DNA of 64,000 nucleotides, taken from NCBI GenBank assembly GCA_032690845.1, contig CM064426.1, forward strand, positions 47,783,417 through 47,847,416. The letters are read 5' to 3'. Source of the DNA: Eleusine coracana subsp. coracana. Lineage: Eukaryota > Streptophyta > Magnoliopsida > Poales > Poaceae. The notes under the pieces are model-generated. The model made no database searches. It was given only the letters and a program-made list of their open reading frames with translations, and had not been told where the DNA came from. The translations under genes were made by a program, and so were the position numbers. This document shows, in pieces, positions 34,922 to 47,290 of this stretch. The first letter of the stretch is position 1. Each line of letters opens with the position of its first letter.

Positions 34922-35838
34922 TGATGAGGACATCACTCCTAAGGATACATGCAACACTCCAATTCTGGACTTGCAAGGTCCAATGACTAGAGCTCGTGCA
35001 CGATGACTAAATTTAGAGGTGAGCTCGTTCCTACGTTCTTCATTATATATCACTTTTGAGAATAGTTTGCTACCAATGATTATATTGTAATTAGGAACCA
35101 TGGAGAGGACCAGGAGATGATGGGAGAAGGACTTGGAGACGAGGAGGACCAGCAAGGACGTGGAAGCCAAGATGGAGGCCCAACCAAAACCGACTTCGAG
35201 TCTCTTTCGGGGCTCAGGACCAGTCTGCACTAAAACGGATACCCAGGACGCATACGGACTCGGATTCGGATGTTCTACATATGCACGGAAAGATAAGAAG
35301 AAGAACTTTCCAATGCCTCTGGTCTCATGTCCAGACTCATCCGAAGTCATCGGGAATCATCAAAACAAGAGAGGGTCTAGAATCTGTTTCGGTGCTGCAT
35401 CGCCTGTTTTTGGCCTTTGGGATTTGTATCTAGTTGAGCCCAATTAGGGGCACGTCCAGAGGGTCTTGCATGACCCTAGGGTCTTCATATACAGCCACCG
35501 CCGCACTATTAGGGTTCGAGTTTTGCTTAGATTATTCTGTTCATAACAGTTTCGTCGTCATCACGGTTTATGAGATCCAACTTCGTGAGATTCATAATAC
35601 ATCTGCAATTGTGTTGCATTCTTCTTTGTTCTTGCTTGTGTTCTTGATTCGCAGGTAGGGGTAAGCCTTCTCGGTGAGGTCAATCATTTTAGGACGGTTG
35701 ATAACCAGAGGAGACGTCGTGTTGCGATTGTGGGGTTTAGAACGTGCTATTCTGAAGTCGGATCGATTTGTGTGTCGCCTCCGACCAAATCAACGTATCC
35801 AGAACCTTTCGGAAGATCAGGAATCCTTGTCCACATCA
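34922..35838 (+). repeat. 5' LTR of the CRM-clade element
   Basis: 917 bp, TGATGAGGAC...CCACATCA. It contains the same end-of-pol sequence (CGTGCACGATGA near 34996-35007) as the 3' LTR, because the polyprotein C-terminus is encoded in the LTR. Most differences from 41769-42690 are single substitutions or tiny indels. Confidence 0.94.
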
Positions 35839-35840
35839 AG

Positions 35841-35853
35841 TGGTAATCAGAGC
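35841..35853 (+). other. Primer-binding site of the CRM-clade element (variant)
   Basis: TGGTAATCAGAGC lies 2 bp after the LTR. It matches the initiator-Met primer site TGGTATCAGAGC except for one extra A. Confidence 0.85.
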
Positions 35854-37069
35854 TTCAGGTGCACCGTCAGGTTCGCACAACCCTTAGTTAATTTTGTTTT
35901 ATGTTCATCCTATCGTCCACAAAAAAACCCACAAAAAAATTTCGCCCTCGCCCATAACCACGTGTTTAGCCTTTGCATATTTCAATTTTAGAGTCTGTAG
36001 TGTTGAGTTTGTGCCCTAGTTCTTCTTTAGTCGCTGGTTTAGTTTGTGTTTTTGTCGTTAGTAGTGTTTTCCTTGCAACCCTAGCCGCCATCCCCTTCAC
36101 GATCCTCTACTTTGTTGGCTTTTTGTGCTAGGGTTGATTGATCGACACACCTAGCCTAGTCCCACCCTAATCCCACCCTAAACACACCATCAACACCCTG
36201 GACAAATCCCCATAAATTCCACTTTTCGCTGCCTCCACGCCGCCAAAAAAAAAAATCCTACCCGATTCCAAACCCGACCCCAAACCCGACTCGGGTTTCT
36301 GGAAAACCGACTCCGACCCCCCTTCGGTAAAACAGGCATAACTTTTCACTTGGTTGTCCATTTTGGCTGAAATGTTTACAGGAGATTCTTGACCCAAAGT
36401 TGAGCATACCCACACTCGGTTATGTCCTGTGTGCCCTCGTCAAAAAATTCAAAAAAATCGTGAAGATAAAGAAAAAATTCATTCAAGTTTAAACCCGATG
36501 TTTTCTGCAATTTCAAGATTTTTTGTAGGCCACATCGTACCTCTGTTTGAGCTGAAATTTTCTGTGTATTCTCCCCCATTTTTAGTGAGTTGGAGAAAAA
36601 TATCAAAAAAATAAAATAAATAAAAAAAGATATTTGAGATTTCTACTAGTGGTACATCTAGCCACTTGAAATTTCTGGATTGGACTTTTTTGCACTTAGC
36701 CCCCTATTATCGCCTGTGTGCCTTTGTCCCCTTATTTCTACTTTACTATCACTACTATTCTAGAACATACTTAAACCAGCAACTAGGGACAAGTTACTTG
36801 GGCACTTATTCAGCTTTACTATCTGTTTTTGATTTGTGTGCCACTCACATATATATATTTGGCCTTCCTAGCTCTACATATTTCTTCTGGACAACACATA
36901 GGTTATTTTGTGACCCATGCAATCATGAAACACACCTCCCTGGTATCCTTTGCTTTGCTTTTCAGAACTTTGTAAGAGCTTTTAGTTTCCTTTTGCTGTG
37001 TTGAGAGGCACCACTACTTAGCTGTTTTGTAGGGATAACCTTCACTGTTTGTTTCCTACTTTGGTGTTT
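35854..37069 (+). other. Leader of the CRM-clade element
   Basis: About 1.2 kb between primer site and gag start. It is pyrimidine- and A-rich without conserved coding sequence; the minus-strand frames at 36167-36606 are not supported. No inserted element was recognised in it. Confidence 0.7.
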
Positions 37070-40000
37070 ATGATGGCAAGAAGTGATGACGGAGAGATGG
37101 CTTCACCCTCATAATTTGCTGAGTGCGTGAGCCAAGAGCAGCTCCAGAAGGCTTTGCAGGCTGCTTAGAGTGATTTGGCAGAGACGATCAACAAAGCCGT
37201 TACTGATGCGGTCAGCAAGCTTCACATTGGAGAAAGCATCGAGCGGTTGGAGAAGCGGGTCTCTAAGTTAACCGATCAGGTTGTCGTGTTGTAGACCGCT
37301 CCCAAAACCAATGATATGAACACCAATAACAACAACAACGACGTTGAAGACGTCCATGATGAAGACACGGTGTATAAGGCTGATGGCACCGTGGATAGGT
37401 CAGCTACAAGGACCACAAAATTACGACGTCGTTTGCAACATAATACTCAAGATATGGGTGGTTTCCAAAACTACAATCGTCGTCCACAAGGTAACTATGC
37501 TCCAGATGACCCGTATGCTAAAATTAAGTTTTCAATTCCTTCATTTTCGGGTCAGTATGATGGTGATGTATATCTTGATTGGGAGATGACTGTAGAACAA
37601 AAATTTAATGCCCACCTTGTTCCTGAACAACATAGAGTTAGACAAGCCACTAGTGAGTTTAAGGAGTTTGCTATTGTTTGGTGGAGTGGTCTAGCTGCTG
37701 AAACTGATTTGCCTACTACTTGGGAAGAACGTAAGGTAGCAATGCGTTATTGTTTTGTTCCTCCTTCTTTTTATAGAGAGGTTCATAATAAACTATAGCA
37801 TTTAGATCAAGGAGATAAAACTGTTCAGGAGTACTTTAGTGAGCTCCAGAAGGGTTTGATTCGTTGTGCTATAGTTGAAAAAGTAGAGGATCAGATTTGT
37901 CGCTTTTATTCTGGTTTGAGAAAAGAAATTCAGGACATCCTTGATTATAAAGAATATTATACCCTCACCCAATGTTTCCAGTATGCTATGCTTGCATAGA
38001 AAGAATCACAGGGACTTTTCGAGGCTTTTGAGGAGTACAGCAAGTCCAAGAACTTCTACTCTCTGCGGCCAATGGGGACTTCGGGGCTGCCCAAGCCATC
38101 TTTCCGGCCGCCCCCACCAGCAGCTGCCAAGGGAACCAGTATTGTTTCTGCAGCACCAAGATCAGGCCCTGCACCTTCTTCGCACTCAGGTAAAAATTCT
38201 GTGCAGGTGCCAGCTAGTAGTGTCTCCTCTGTTGCTTCGACGGGGCACACTACTAGGATTCAGTGCCACCGCTGCCATGGACTTGGTCATGTGCAGAAAG
38301 ATTGTCCAAGTAGGCGGGCATATGTGGCGACAGACGATGGCGGTTACATGAGCACCTCCGATGTGGAGGATGAGGAGGAGGATATCGTTGCCACTAGCAG
38401 TGACCTCGTCCTTGGAGGTAGAGACACCATGGGATACATGAACATTATTGTTCAGCGTGTCCTTAGCACACAAGTTCATCAGCCCGAGATGATGCAGCGC
38501 CATAACTTGTTCCAGATTTTCTTCGTCATCAAGAACCGTCGAGCACGTGTCATCATTGATGGAGGGAGCTGCAATAACTTGGTGAGTTCTAATGTGGTCA
38601 ACAAGCTTGCTTTGACCACACGCCCACACACACATCCGTACTACATTCAGTGGTTAAACGACTCTGGAAAAGCTAAGGTAATACAAACATGCAGAGTTCC
38701 TTTTTCTATTGGTTCTTATGTGGATTCTGTTGATTGTGATGTCGTACCCATGCAAGCATGTTCACTTTTATTGGGTAGACCTTAGGAATTTGATAATGAT
38801 GTTGTACACCATGGTAGAAGTAATAAGTACACTTTTATGCATAAAGGAACTAAAATTACTTTGTTACCAATGATCCCTGCTGAAATTGTACAAGCTGATT
38901 TAGAAAGAGCTGCTAGTTTGAAAAATAAAGGTCTTGAAATTCAACAACCTATTAATTATGATTCTACACCTAGTAATATTAATGATTCTTCAAGTTCTAT
39001 GGGTGCTGGAATTAAATTACAAGGTCGTTCATGTCTTGCAACAAAATCTAAGCTTGCTGAAATTTCTGATAATGATGATATTTGTTATGCTTTGATATGC
39101 AAACAAGCTTTGTTTTCGCTTGATGATATTGCTTCTAGTGCTTTGCCTCCAGCTGTCACTAACCTTTTGCAGGAGTATGAGGATGTTTTTCCAGCTGAGA
39201 TACCTCCGAGATTGCCACCTTTGAGAGGGATTGAGCATCAAATTGATTTGATTTCGGGTGCTACTTTGCCAAACCGTGCTGCTTATAGGACCAATCTTGA
39301 GGAGACTAAGGAGATACAACGACAAGTACAAAACCTTTTGGATCGTGGGTATGTTCGTCAATCACTTAGTCCTTGTGCTGTTCCTGTACTTTTGGTTCCT
39401 AAGAAAGATGGTACTTGGCATATGTGTGTAGATTGTAGAACCATTAATAATATTACTATTAGGTATCGACATCCTATTCCTATGCTAGATGACATGCTTG
39501 ATGAGTTATGTGGTGCTATAATTTTTACTAAAATTGATTTGCGTAGTGGCTACCATCAAATTAGAATGAAACTTGGAGATGAATGGAAAATAGCTTTCAA
39601 AACAAAATTCGGATTATATGAGTGGTTAGTAATGCCTTTCGGTTTAACTAATGCACCTAGTACTTTCATGCGCTTGACGAATGAGATTTTAAGAGCTTTC
39701 ATTGGCAAATTTGTGGTAGTTTACTTTGATGATATCTTGATTTATAGCAAATCCATGGATGAACATATGAATCATTTGCGTGCTGTTTTTGATGCTTTGT
39801 GAGATGCACGTTTATTTGGTAACCTTGAGAAGTGCACCTTTTGCACGGATCGAGTCTCTTTTCTTGGCTATGTTCTGACTCCACAGGGAATTGAGGTGGA
39901 TGAGGCGAAGATTGAAGCCATAAAGAGCTGGCCTATGCCAAAAACTATCACACAGGTGAGAAGTTTTCTTGGTCTTGCAGGTTTCTACCGCCGCTTTGTC

Positions 40001-41856
40001 AAAGATTTCAGGACCATTGCTGCACCTTTGCATGAGTTGACAAAGAAGGGCGTTGATTTCCATTGGGGTAAGTTACATCATGAGTCTTTTGATGCTTTGA
40101 AGGATAAACTTACACATGCACCATTGCTACAATTACCTAATTTTGATAAGATTTTTGAGCTTGAATGTGATGCTAGTGGTATAGGCATTGGTGGTGTTTT
40201 GATGCAAGATAGTAAACCTGTTGCATACTTTAGTGAGAAAATTACTAGGCCTGTTTTGAATCACTCCATGTATAATAAGGAATTGTATGCACTTGTACAT
40301 TCTTTAGAGATGTGGCATCATTATTTGTTGCCCAAAGAATTTGTTATTCATTCTGATCATGAATCACTTAAGTATATTCGTTCTCAATATAATTTGAACC
40401 GTAGACATGCTAAATGGATTGAGTTTATTGAGTCTTTTCCTTACATTATTAAACATAAAAAAGGGAAGAATAATGTGATTGCTGATGCTTTATCTAGGCG
40501 CTATACTTTATTGTCTCAACTTGATTGTAGAATTTTTGGACTTGAGGCAATTAAAGAACAATATGCTGCTGATGTTGATTTTAAGGATGTATTACTAAAT
40601 TATAAACAAGGTCGTGCATGGAACAAATTTGTGTTGACTGATGGATTCTTGTTTCGAGCTAACCGCCTATGCATTCCAGTTGGTTCCGTTCGTCTTTTGT
40701 TGTTACAGGAGGCGCATCGAGGTGGATTGATGGGTCATTTTGGTGCCAAGAAGATGGAGGATATTTTGGCCACACACTTCTTTTGGCTAAGGATGAGGAA
40801 AGATGTTGAGTGCTTTGTTGCTCGCTGCACTACATATCAAAAAGCTAAGTCTCGCTTGAATCCACATGGTTTATACATGCCACTTCCTGTTCCTTCTATT
40901 CCCTTGGCGGATATTTCTATGGACTTTGTTTTAGGACTGCCTAGGACTAAGAGGGGGAGTGATAGTATTTTCTAAGATGGCACACTTTATACCATGTCAT
41001 AAGACTGATGATGCTAGTTATATTGCTAATCTCTTTTTCAAAGAAATTGTACGTTTGCATGGTATGCCTTCTACTATTGTTTCAGATCGTGATGCAAAAT
41101 TTTTGAGTCACTTTTGGCGCACGCTTTGGAATAAGTTGGGTACAAAGTTGCTGTTTTCTACAACTTGTCACCCACAAACTGATGGACAAACTGAGGTGGT
41201 GAACCGCACTTTGGGTACTATGTCGAGAGCTATTTTGAAGAAAAATTTGAAGCAATGGGAAAAATGTTTACCTCATGTTGAGTTTGCATATAATCGGGCA
41301 ACACATTTTACTACCAAGGTAAGTCCCTTCAAGGTAGTGTATGGTTTTGATCCACGTACTCCACTTGATATACTTCCTCTACCTATTCATGAGAGAGTTC
41401 ATGTTGATGCTAAGAAGCGTGCTGAATTTATTTTGCAAATAAATGAGACCACTAGACTTAGCATTGAAAAGATGAATGACAAGTATAAAATTGCTGGTAG
41501 TAAAGGTAGAAAAAAAGTAAAACTTGATGTAGGAGATTTAGTATGGTTACACTTGAGAAAGGATAGATTTCCAGATTTGAGAAAGTCTAATGCCTAGAGC
41601 TGATGGTTCTGTCAAAATAATTGAGAAGATTAATGATAATGCATACAAACTTGAGTTGCCTCCCAAGTTTATGGTTAGTCCTACTTTTAACATTTCAGAT
41701 TTGAAACTATACTTGGGAGAAGAGGATGAGCTTGAGTCGAGGATGACTACACTTCAAGAGGGGGAGGATGATGAGGACATCACTACTAAGGATACATGCA
41801 GCACTCCTCCAATTCTGGACTTCCAAGGTCCAATGACTAGAGCTCGTGCACGATGA
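37070..41856 (+). pseudogene. CRM-clade gag-pol polyprotein pseudogene
   Basis: The ATGATG at 37070 opens the gag frame. Gag: DPYAKIKFSIPSFSGQYDGD and WEMTVEQKFNAHLVPEQHRV near 37510-37640, then the CCHC knuckle CHRCHGLGHVQKDC near 38264-38305. Protease: VIIDGGSCNNLV near 38550. RT: KIDLRSGYHQIR near 39530 and catalytic YFDD at 39722-39733. RNase H: ECDASGIGIGGVLMQD near 40165, then HSDHESLKYI. Integrase: H2C2 finger and catalytic core with SMDFVLG (40917), VSDRDAKF (41080) and HPQTDGQTEVVNRT (41170). The tail reads into the 3' LTR. Stops interrupt it at 37112, 37166, 37292, 37796, 37997, 38783 and 39800; a deletion/frameshift near 40970 removes a few codons and moves the frame, and another near 41590 does the same. 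The last Cys of the integrase zinc finger is Tyr (RCTTYQKAKS). Confidence 0.94.
41756..41768 (+). other. Polypurine tract of the CRM-clade element
   Basis: AAGAGGGGGAGGA directly precedes the 3' LTR at 41769. It lies within the pol reading frame. Confidence 0.9.
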
Positions 41857-42690
41857 CTAAATTTAGAGGTGAGCTCATTCCTACGTTCTTTATTATATGT
41901 CACTTTTGAGAATGGTTTGCTACCTAATGATTATATTGTAATTAGGAACCATGGAGAGGACCAGGAGATGATGGGAGAAGGACTTGGAGACGTGGAGGAC
42001 CAGCAAGGACATGGAAGCCAAGGTGGAGGCCCAACCAAAACCGACTTCAAGTCTGTTTCGGGGCTCAGGACCAGTCTACACTAAAACAGATGCCTAAGAC
42101 GCATATAGACTCGGATTTGGACGTTCTACATATGCACGGAAAGATAAGAAGAAGTTCTTTCCAATGCCATTGGTCTCATGTCAAAATTCATCCGGAGTCG
42201 TCAGGAATAATTGAATCAAGAGAGGGTCCAGAATCTGTTTCGGTGCAGCGTCGTCTGTTTTTGGCCTTTGGTTTTTGTATCTAGTTGAGCCCAATTAGGG
42301 GCACGTCCAGAGGATCTTGCACGATCCTAGGGTCTTCATATATAACCTCTGCCACACTATTAGGGTTCGGGTTTTGCTTAGATTATTCTGTTCATAACAG
42401 TTTCACCATCATCATGGTTTGTGAGACCCCAACTTCGTGAGATTCATAATACATCTGCAATTGTGTTGCATTCTTCTTTGTTCTTGCTTGTGTTCTTGAT
42501 TCGAAGGCAGGGATTAGCCTTCTCGGCAAGGTCAATCATTTTAGGATGGTTGATAACTAGAGGAGATGTCGTGTTGCGATTACGGGGTTTAGAACGTGCT
42601 ATTCTGAAGCCGGATCGATTTGTGTGTCACCTCCGACCAAATCAACATACCCAGAACCTTTCAAAAGATCGGGAATCCTTGTCCACATCA
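41769..42690 (+). repeat. 3' LTR of the CRM-clade element
   Basis: 922 bp. Its first 88 bp encode the C-terminus of the polyprotein (ending GPMTRARAR, stop at 41854). It ends CCACATCA followed by the TSD CGGGA. Confidence 0.94.
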
Positions 42691-45600
42691 CGGGAGTGTT
42701 CCAGAGTATCGATTTCCACAGGGAACGAGTAAAGTGTCACTCCTAATCTATCAAGTTCTAGTGGAAGGGGGCAGACCCAAGTGTCTTCTATAGGGAGAAG
42801 AAGTCTCCGGGCCAGGCAATCTAATGTAGTGAACCTTCTCCAAGTAACTTAGTGAGAGTTCTATTTCCAAATATCTGCTTCGGGGCACGATAACGATCCA
42901 TAGGTAAGAGTCGGTAACTAACCTCATGTACTAGTGGGCACGTTAACGCTAGACAACCCTGCTTGAGACTTCCCGAACATGGTGGAATTCAATATTGCAC
43001 GGACAGGGCTGTCACCACCTGCCTCCTACCACACAGCCCATGGGGACGAATGCAATCCCAGGAAAGCTAAGTCTAAACACCATGTCTAAACATAGACTTT
43101 CAAACCAGTTCTAGAATTGGTAAACATAACAAGAGAATGCTATGAAGCAATAAACAGTTATGCACGAGGATCCAGCAAAATAAAAGGATAGAAATACTCA
43201 CTTTTTTACTTGGGCAAGAATTCTACTACATGTTACCTAGCCCTGAAGATGAGGGAGATTACTCACACAGGAGCTTCAATCCCCGAGGCACAAGTTGAAG
43301 GAGCCAGCATCCTGAACTCCTCCTGCTACACCTCTACTCTTCTACTTGGGTAAAACTTGGGACTAATGCTTATTTCTTCTCTATTCCTCCACTTCTGCCG
43401 AATTCCTCCTCCATTTATAGGTGGTGAAGACTTGGCGGGTACTTCAAGGTGGAGGAGAGTCAGTGGGCAAAATTTCCCCCGCCGGGCGGCTGGCCATGCC
43501 GGGCGCCCACTTGTGCCTGGCGGCCAGGCATGCCGGGCGGCATGCACCGCCGGGCGGCAGGCCAGGCCGGGCGGCCACTAGATTTGGTCGGTTTCCAACC
43601 GACTTGCTTTGGACGACTCAAATTTGGTCCGGATGGCGGTTCCTTAGTCGGTTCCCACCAAATTCTCCATTTTGCAGGCGGCAAGCCAGGCCGGGCGGCG
43701 GCCTGGGTCAGGTGCCGATCCCTCCGGGTCACCCCATGGCTTCTCCCGGTTAGGCCATTTTGTGGACCCTTTTTCCTTAGCCATATTCCATAGCTTTTTG
43801 TCCGGGGGGAGAAAACAGCTTCATGGTGGAGTGTTTTGCAAAGTCGACCGGGTCAGATGATCAGCCTCATGATGACTTGTTTTGACCCGCCGGGTGGCTG
43901 TTTTTAGCATGATATGACCCTGTCGGCTGGGATCTGATTTTAGCCATCACGACCCTGCCAGGCCCTGATTTCAGCCTCACATGACCCTATCGGCCTGCTG
44001 TTTAAGGCAGATTCGGCTGATGGGGCGTTTCTTCATGTTTTAACATAGTTTTGGCCCTTTTGACCCTGCAAACACATATGTCACCAAAACTCATGGAACC
44101 TTATTAGTTCAAATAAATATTCAAGCAACTTTGGTCTTTACCTTGCATTTCCCGACCGGTTGGTGGCCGATATTGGGTTTTAAGGACCACCAACAGTGGT
44201 GACATCGAGTGGGCATGCCGTTTTGCGAACAATACTTCATAGTATGAACCGCCCACTCCAGCAGCAGGAGGGTCAATGACCAATGCACCTTAACTGTCCT
44301 CAATGCAAGTAACCTTTAATGCTACATCGGTTTACTAGTGCCCATAAACTAGCATGTATTCGGTACTGTTCAATACTTGATCAAGAGGCCAACCACGGAC
44401 GGGTCCTAGGTTCGACAAGGCAGGGCTACCGTAGTCAACACCCATGTGTTGCCGCAACCTACACATTCATAATACCTACCCGTTCATAACATTAAAAGTA
44501 AACTTCTTTCGTTAAGTTCAGATTCAGTGATCAAGTTCATTCCTTAGTAATAATATCCAGTGAGACTATTAATTACTGAGCATAGCGATATAGTACCAAT
44601 CCCACTAGGGTCCTAATAAGAGTAGCACAGGTCATTTGGGATAACATGCAAGGTGGATTTCAATCAACTCCTATGACCTAATGCAACAATAATCATAGAC
44701 ACTAGTAGAGAGATAAACTAGCAAACTTTAAAAAGGCGAATGCAAACTGGGGCTTGCCTGGATCAACGCTAGTGTTAGCAACTACAATCTCTTGCTCCTG
44801 AGAGTCAATATCCTTCTAAAAATCCTCTTCGGGCTCCTGGTTGTCGTTACCTATATGATGGAAAATGTGTTAACAATATTGTCGGAATATCATTTAATGC
44901 AACGATATGATGCATGCAAAGTACATTAGTGTTTTAATGTCAACAATATTATTATTATGTTCTCGAAGCCATATGCTTGAGAGAAGTGAAGTTGATATTA
45001 ACGAATTATGTGTAGATATTCTTTATGCATTTAAATAGAGTGGAAATGGTGATGTGAGCAATTAAATTAATTAGTATAATAAATATATATTTCTGGTCAT
45101 GGGTGATATACTGTGGACAGAGGCATATATGATGAATATTTTCACCAAGTTTCATGATAAATTAGTTATAAATTATTTACTAGCATTAATCTAAGCAAAC
45201 ACACTAAATAAATTTCTAGAGCAATAAATATTTTATATTCTACCAAACCAAAATTTGTGGTGGTAGATATTCATGTTTTTACTAAGCATGCCAAAAATCA
45301 TAATTTAATTTTGTTTCTAAATTTTCAAGTGATTTATCTGATCTTTTGACAATTAAATGCATTAACAAAAATACATGTACAGAAACTTTAGCTTGTGAGT
45401 TTACTAAAATAAAGCACTTCATGAAGATCCTAACAAAATTTGTGTGGGCTTCATAGGACTTATATTGGATTTACTATGATTTTTAGAAGTTCTCAGCATT
45501 TTTCTATTATATTTTGGTATTTTCGGGTTTTTATCAACTAACACGTCAGTGCCACGTGGCGACATGACGGAGCCAGCTCAGCGCCAGCGAGGCTGCCAGT

Positions 45601-47290
45601 AGGCACCAGTCGGCTTTGACCGGAGCGTGGTGGCGTGCGGCGAAAGCTCTCGCCATAGGCATCTGCGGGCAGGAAAAACTCATCGCGAGTGCTCGGGAGT
45701 GGTGAGCACGCTGAGGCGCATCTGTTTGAAGGGATCACGAGGTGTGGTGCTCACCGGAGAGGGTCGACAACGAGAGGCGGTGGGAGAGGAGCTTTGGAAG
45801 CAGCAACTCGAGTGTGGTTTGCTCCTACAGCATCACGACGACGAGGCGAACACCAGCATGAAGTCGATGTTGGACGAGGAGGGCCGGGGAATAGCGCTCG
45901 TCGGTGAGGCGGCTCGGGTTCGACGGCAGAGGGAAGAGCAGCTGGGGAAAACGTGGAATGCCGGCGACCTCGCGCGCGAAAACAAAAGGAAAAATGGTCA
46001 GGCATGAATGGCCGGGGGTCTTGCACATGCGCGAAGAGGAAGAAGGGAATAAGGCTCACCAGAGGCGAGGAATTTCACAAAGGCATCAATGGCGTTCACG
46101 GGGGGATTGTCTCGGTACTTCCTTCGATTCCGGCAATGAACACGATGGAATGGTCGAGTAGGGAGGTGTGGACGTAGAAAGGGTCTAGGCGTAGGGGTTT
46201 GAGGTTTTAGCTCGCGAGGAGAGTCAATGGTAAAGGGGAAAAGCTTGAGCTCGGCTCGATGGAGGCAATGGTAGGAACAGGGGAGATAAAAATCGAGACC
46301 AGGGAGGGGGGTTTTAACGGCCGAGTGATGTCGGGGTAGGGCAGCACGGGAGGCCAGTGGCTGCGCGCACTGGTTTGCGTGCTGTCAGGGCGGCAGGAGC
46401 GGTCGGATGTGGAGGGTGGCTGAGCGGCATGGTGATGGGACGCGTTGGGCCTGAGCCGGGCAAAATTGAAGGCGGTGGCGTGCGTGGCAAGAGAAATGGG
46501 GAGAGGGGAAACGGATTAGATGGGATGGTCTAGGCCCACCATTTTGATCGTTGAGAGGGGACTAGGAGCAGCTGGGCATGTGGGGATTGGCGAGCTTCTG
46601 TAGTGGCCATGGCAGGGCACTGGATGGGGCGGGAAACTTCAATTCGTGACGTGTTGCGGCGGGAGAAGCGGGGAGAGGTGAGTGGCGGACGGGACGGGTC
46701 GAGCGTTGACGCCCTGTAGTGGCCCCGAGTCCCGGGGCAACGCCTGCCGATCGACGATGTGCGGCAAAGGGGAGAAGTGCTCTGTGCCAATGGAGGGAAG
46801 AAGAAAATGATTTTACATTGCGCCCCTTCTGTTACTTGATTTCTTACAACTAGGTCCCTGGCTTCAATTAAATTCAAAATAAATAGCTACAAGGCTCCAA
46901 ATGAATTGGGATTTTGCACATAGGTCCTTTGTGATATTTGTGGTGCTCTGGTGGGACTCAAATGGTCAGGACAATTATAGAAACTTTAAAATTCAAATTC
47001 AATTTTAGAAGTTTTCTAGGTTTAATTTAATTTTTTGAGGTATTTCCAAATATGGTAAAATGTTCAATTAATTTATAAAATTCTATTTTATTATTACCAA
47101 ACTGATTATGAATTTACTTGGCATATATTGTATAGAAAAATTTTAATTAGATCACAATCTTGTTTGCAGGGTTTTTAATTGCCTAAAATTAATTCAAAAT
47201 TGAGTGAGGCTCTATCATTTCATGTTACACTTAACCATAATTTGTGCTCTTCATGCTTGTTAAGTAAAAATGAGACACCTGGGTGTCACA

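Larger units (their letters stand above)
34922..42690 (+). mobile_element. CRM-clade chromovirus (Ty3/gypsy), full length, inactive
   Basis: 7,769 bp with perfect TSD CGGGA (34917-34921 and 42691-42695). LTRs begin TGATGAGGACATCA and end GTCCACATCA. The order is LTR, primer site (35841-35853), leader, gag-pol (37070-41856), polypurine tract, LTR. Clade call: LTRs starting TGATGA.GACATC, the RT block DEWKIAFKTKFGLYEW, the protease IIDGGSCNNLV, and a pol frame that runs into the 3' LTR and ends GPMTRARAR are CRM traits. CRM group A elements favour centromeres, but other CRM groups are dispersed, so position on the chromosome cannot be inferred. It is the youngest of the three nested insertions. 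Confidence 0.93.
29680..44195 (-). mobile_element. Non-autonomous Tat/Athila-like gypsy element, minus strand
   Basis: It is flanked by the perfect TSD GTGGT (29675-29679 and 44196-44200). After subtracting the CRM insertion it is about 6.7 kb: LTRs of about 1.6 kb, a 3.5-kb interior (31314-34850), a primer site for a TGGCGC-type PBS (34830-34850) and a polypurine tract (31314-31320). PBS and PPT polarity both put it on the minus strand. The interior contains only two short minus-strand frames (32918-33333) and no protease, RT, RNase H or integrase. It must have been moved by a relative, as in the rice Dasheng/RIRE2 type of partnership (analogy, not shown here). Confidence 0.9.
34851..44195 (-). 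repeat. 5' LTR of the non-autonomous element, split by the CRM insertion
   Basis: The pieces are 34851-34921 (71 bp) and 42696-44195 (1,500 bp). Joined at the CGGGA duplication they match the 3' LTR at 29680-31313 end to end. The second piece lacks part of the GC-repeat block found in the other LTR (compare 30720-30790 with 43675-43700). Confidence 0.93.
28876..47290 (-). repeat. 5' LTR of a minus-strand Tekay-like element, split by nested insertions
   Basis: The two pieces are 28876-29679 and 44201-47290, about 3.9 kb together. On the minus strand the LTR starts TGTGACACCCAGGTGTC (complement ending at 47290) and ends GGAGCCACA at 28876, next to the primer site. The pieces are proven collinear by the second copy at 61355-64000, which runs uninterrupted across the insertion point (ACCGGGTGTGGTGACG near 62157-62172). 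The GC-rich block 45540-46840 corresponds to the GC-rich block of the 10373-14128 LTR. Open frames there (for example 45627-46007) are chance frames in GC-rich sequence. Confidence 0.85.

Noticed and set aside
34757..35350. 197-codon minus-strand frame
   Set aside because: It crosses the boundary between the Tat-like interior, its LTR piece and the CRM LTR, so it is a chance fusion.
36167..36606. Minus-strand frames in the CRM leader
   Set aside because: Low-complexity leader sequence between primer site and gag; no support from motifs.
34922..42690. Evidence that the window is centromeric
   Set aside because: One CRM-clade element is not enough; other CRM groups are dispersed and no satellite array is seen.
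45627..46177. Several overlapping frames on both strands
   Set aside because: GC-rich block of the minus-strand Tekay-like LTR; the homologous block at 63460-64000 does not preserve the frames.
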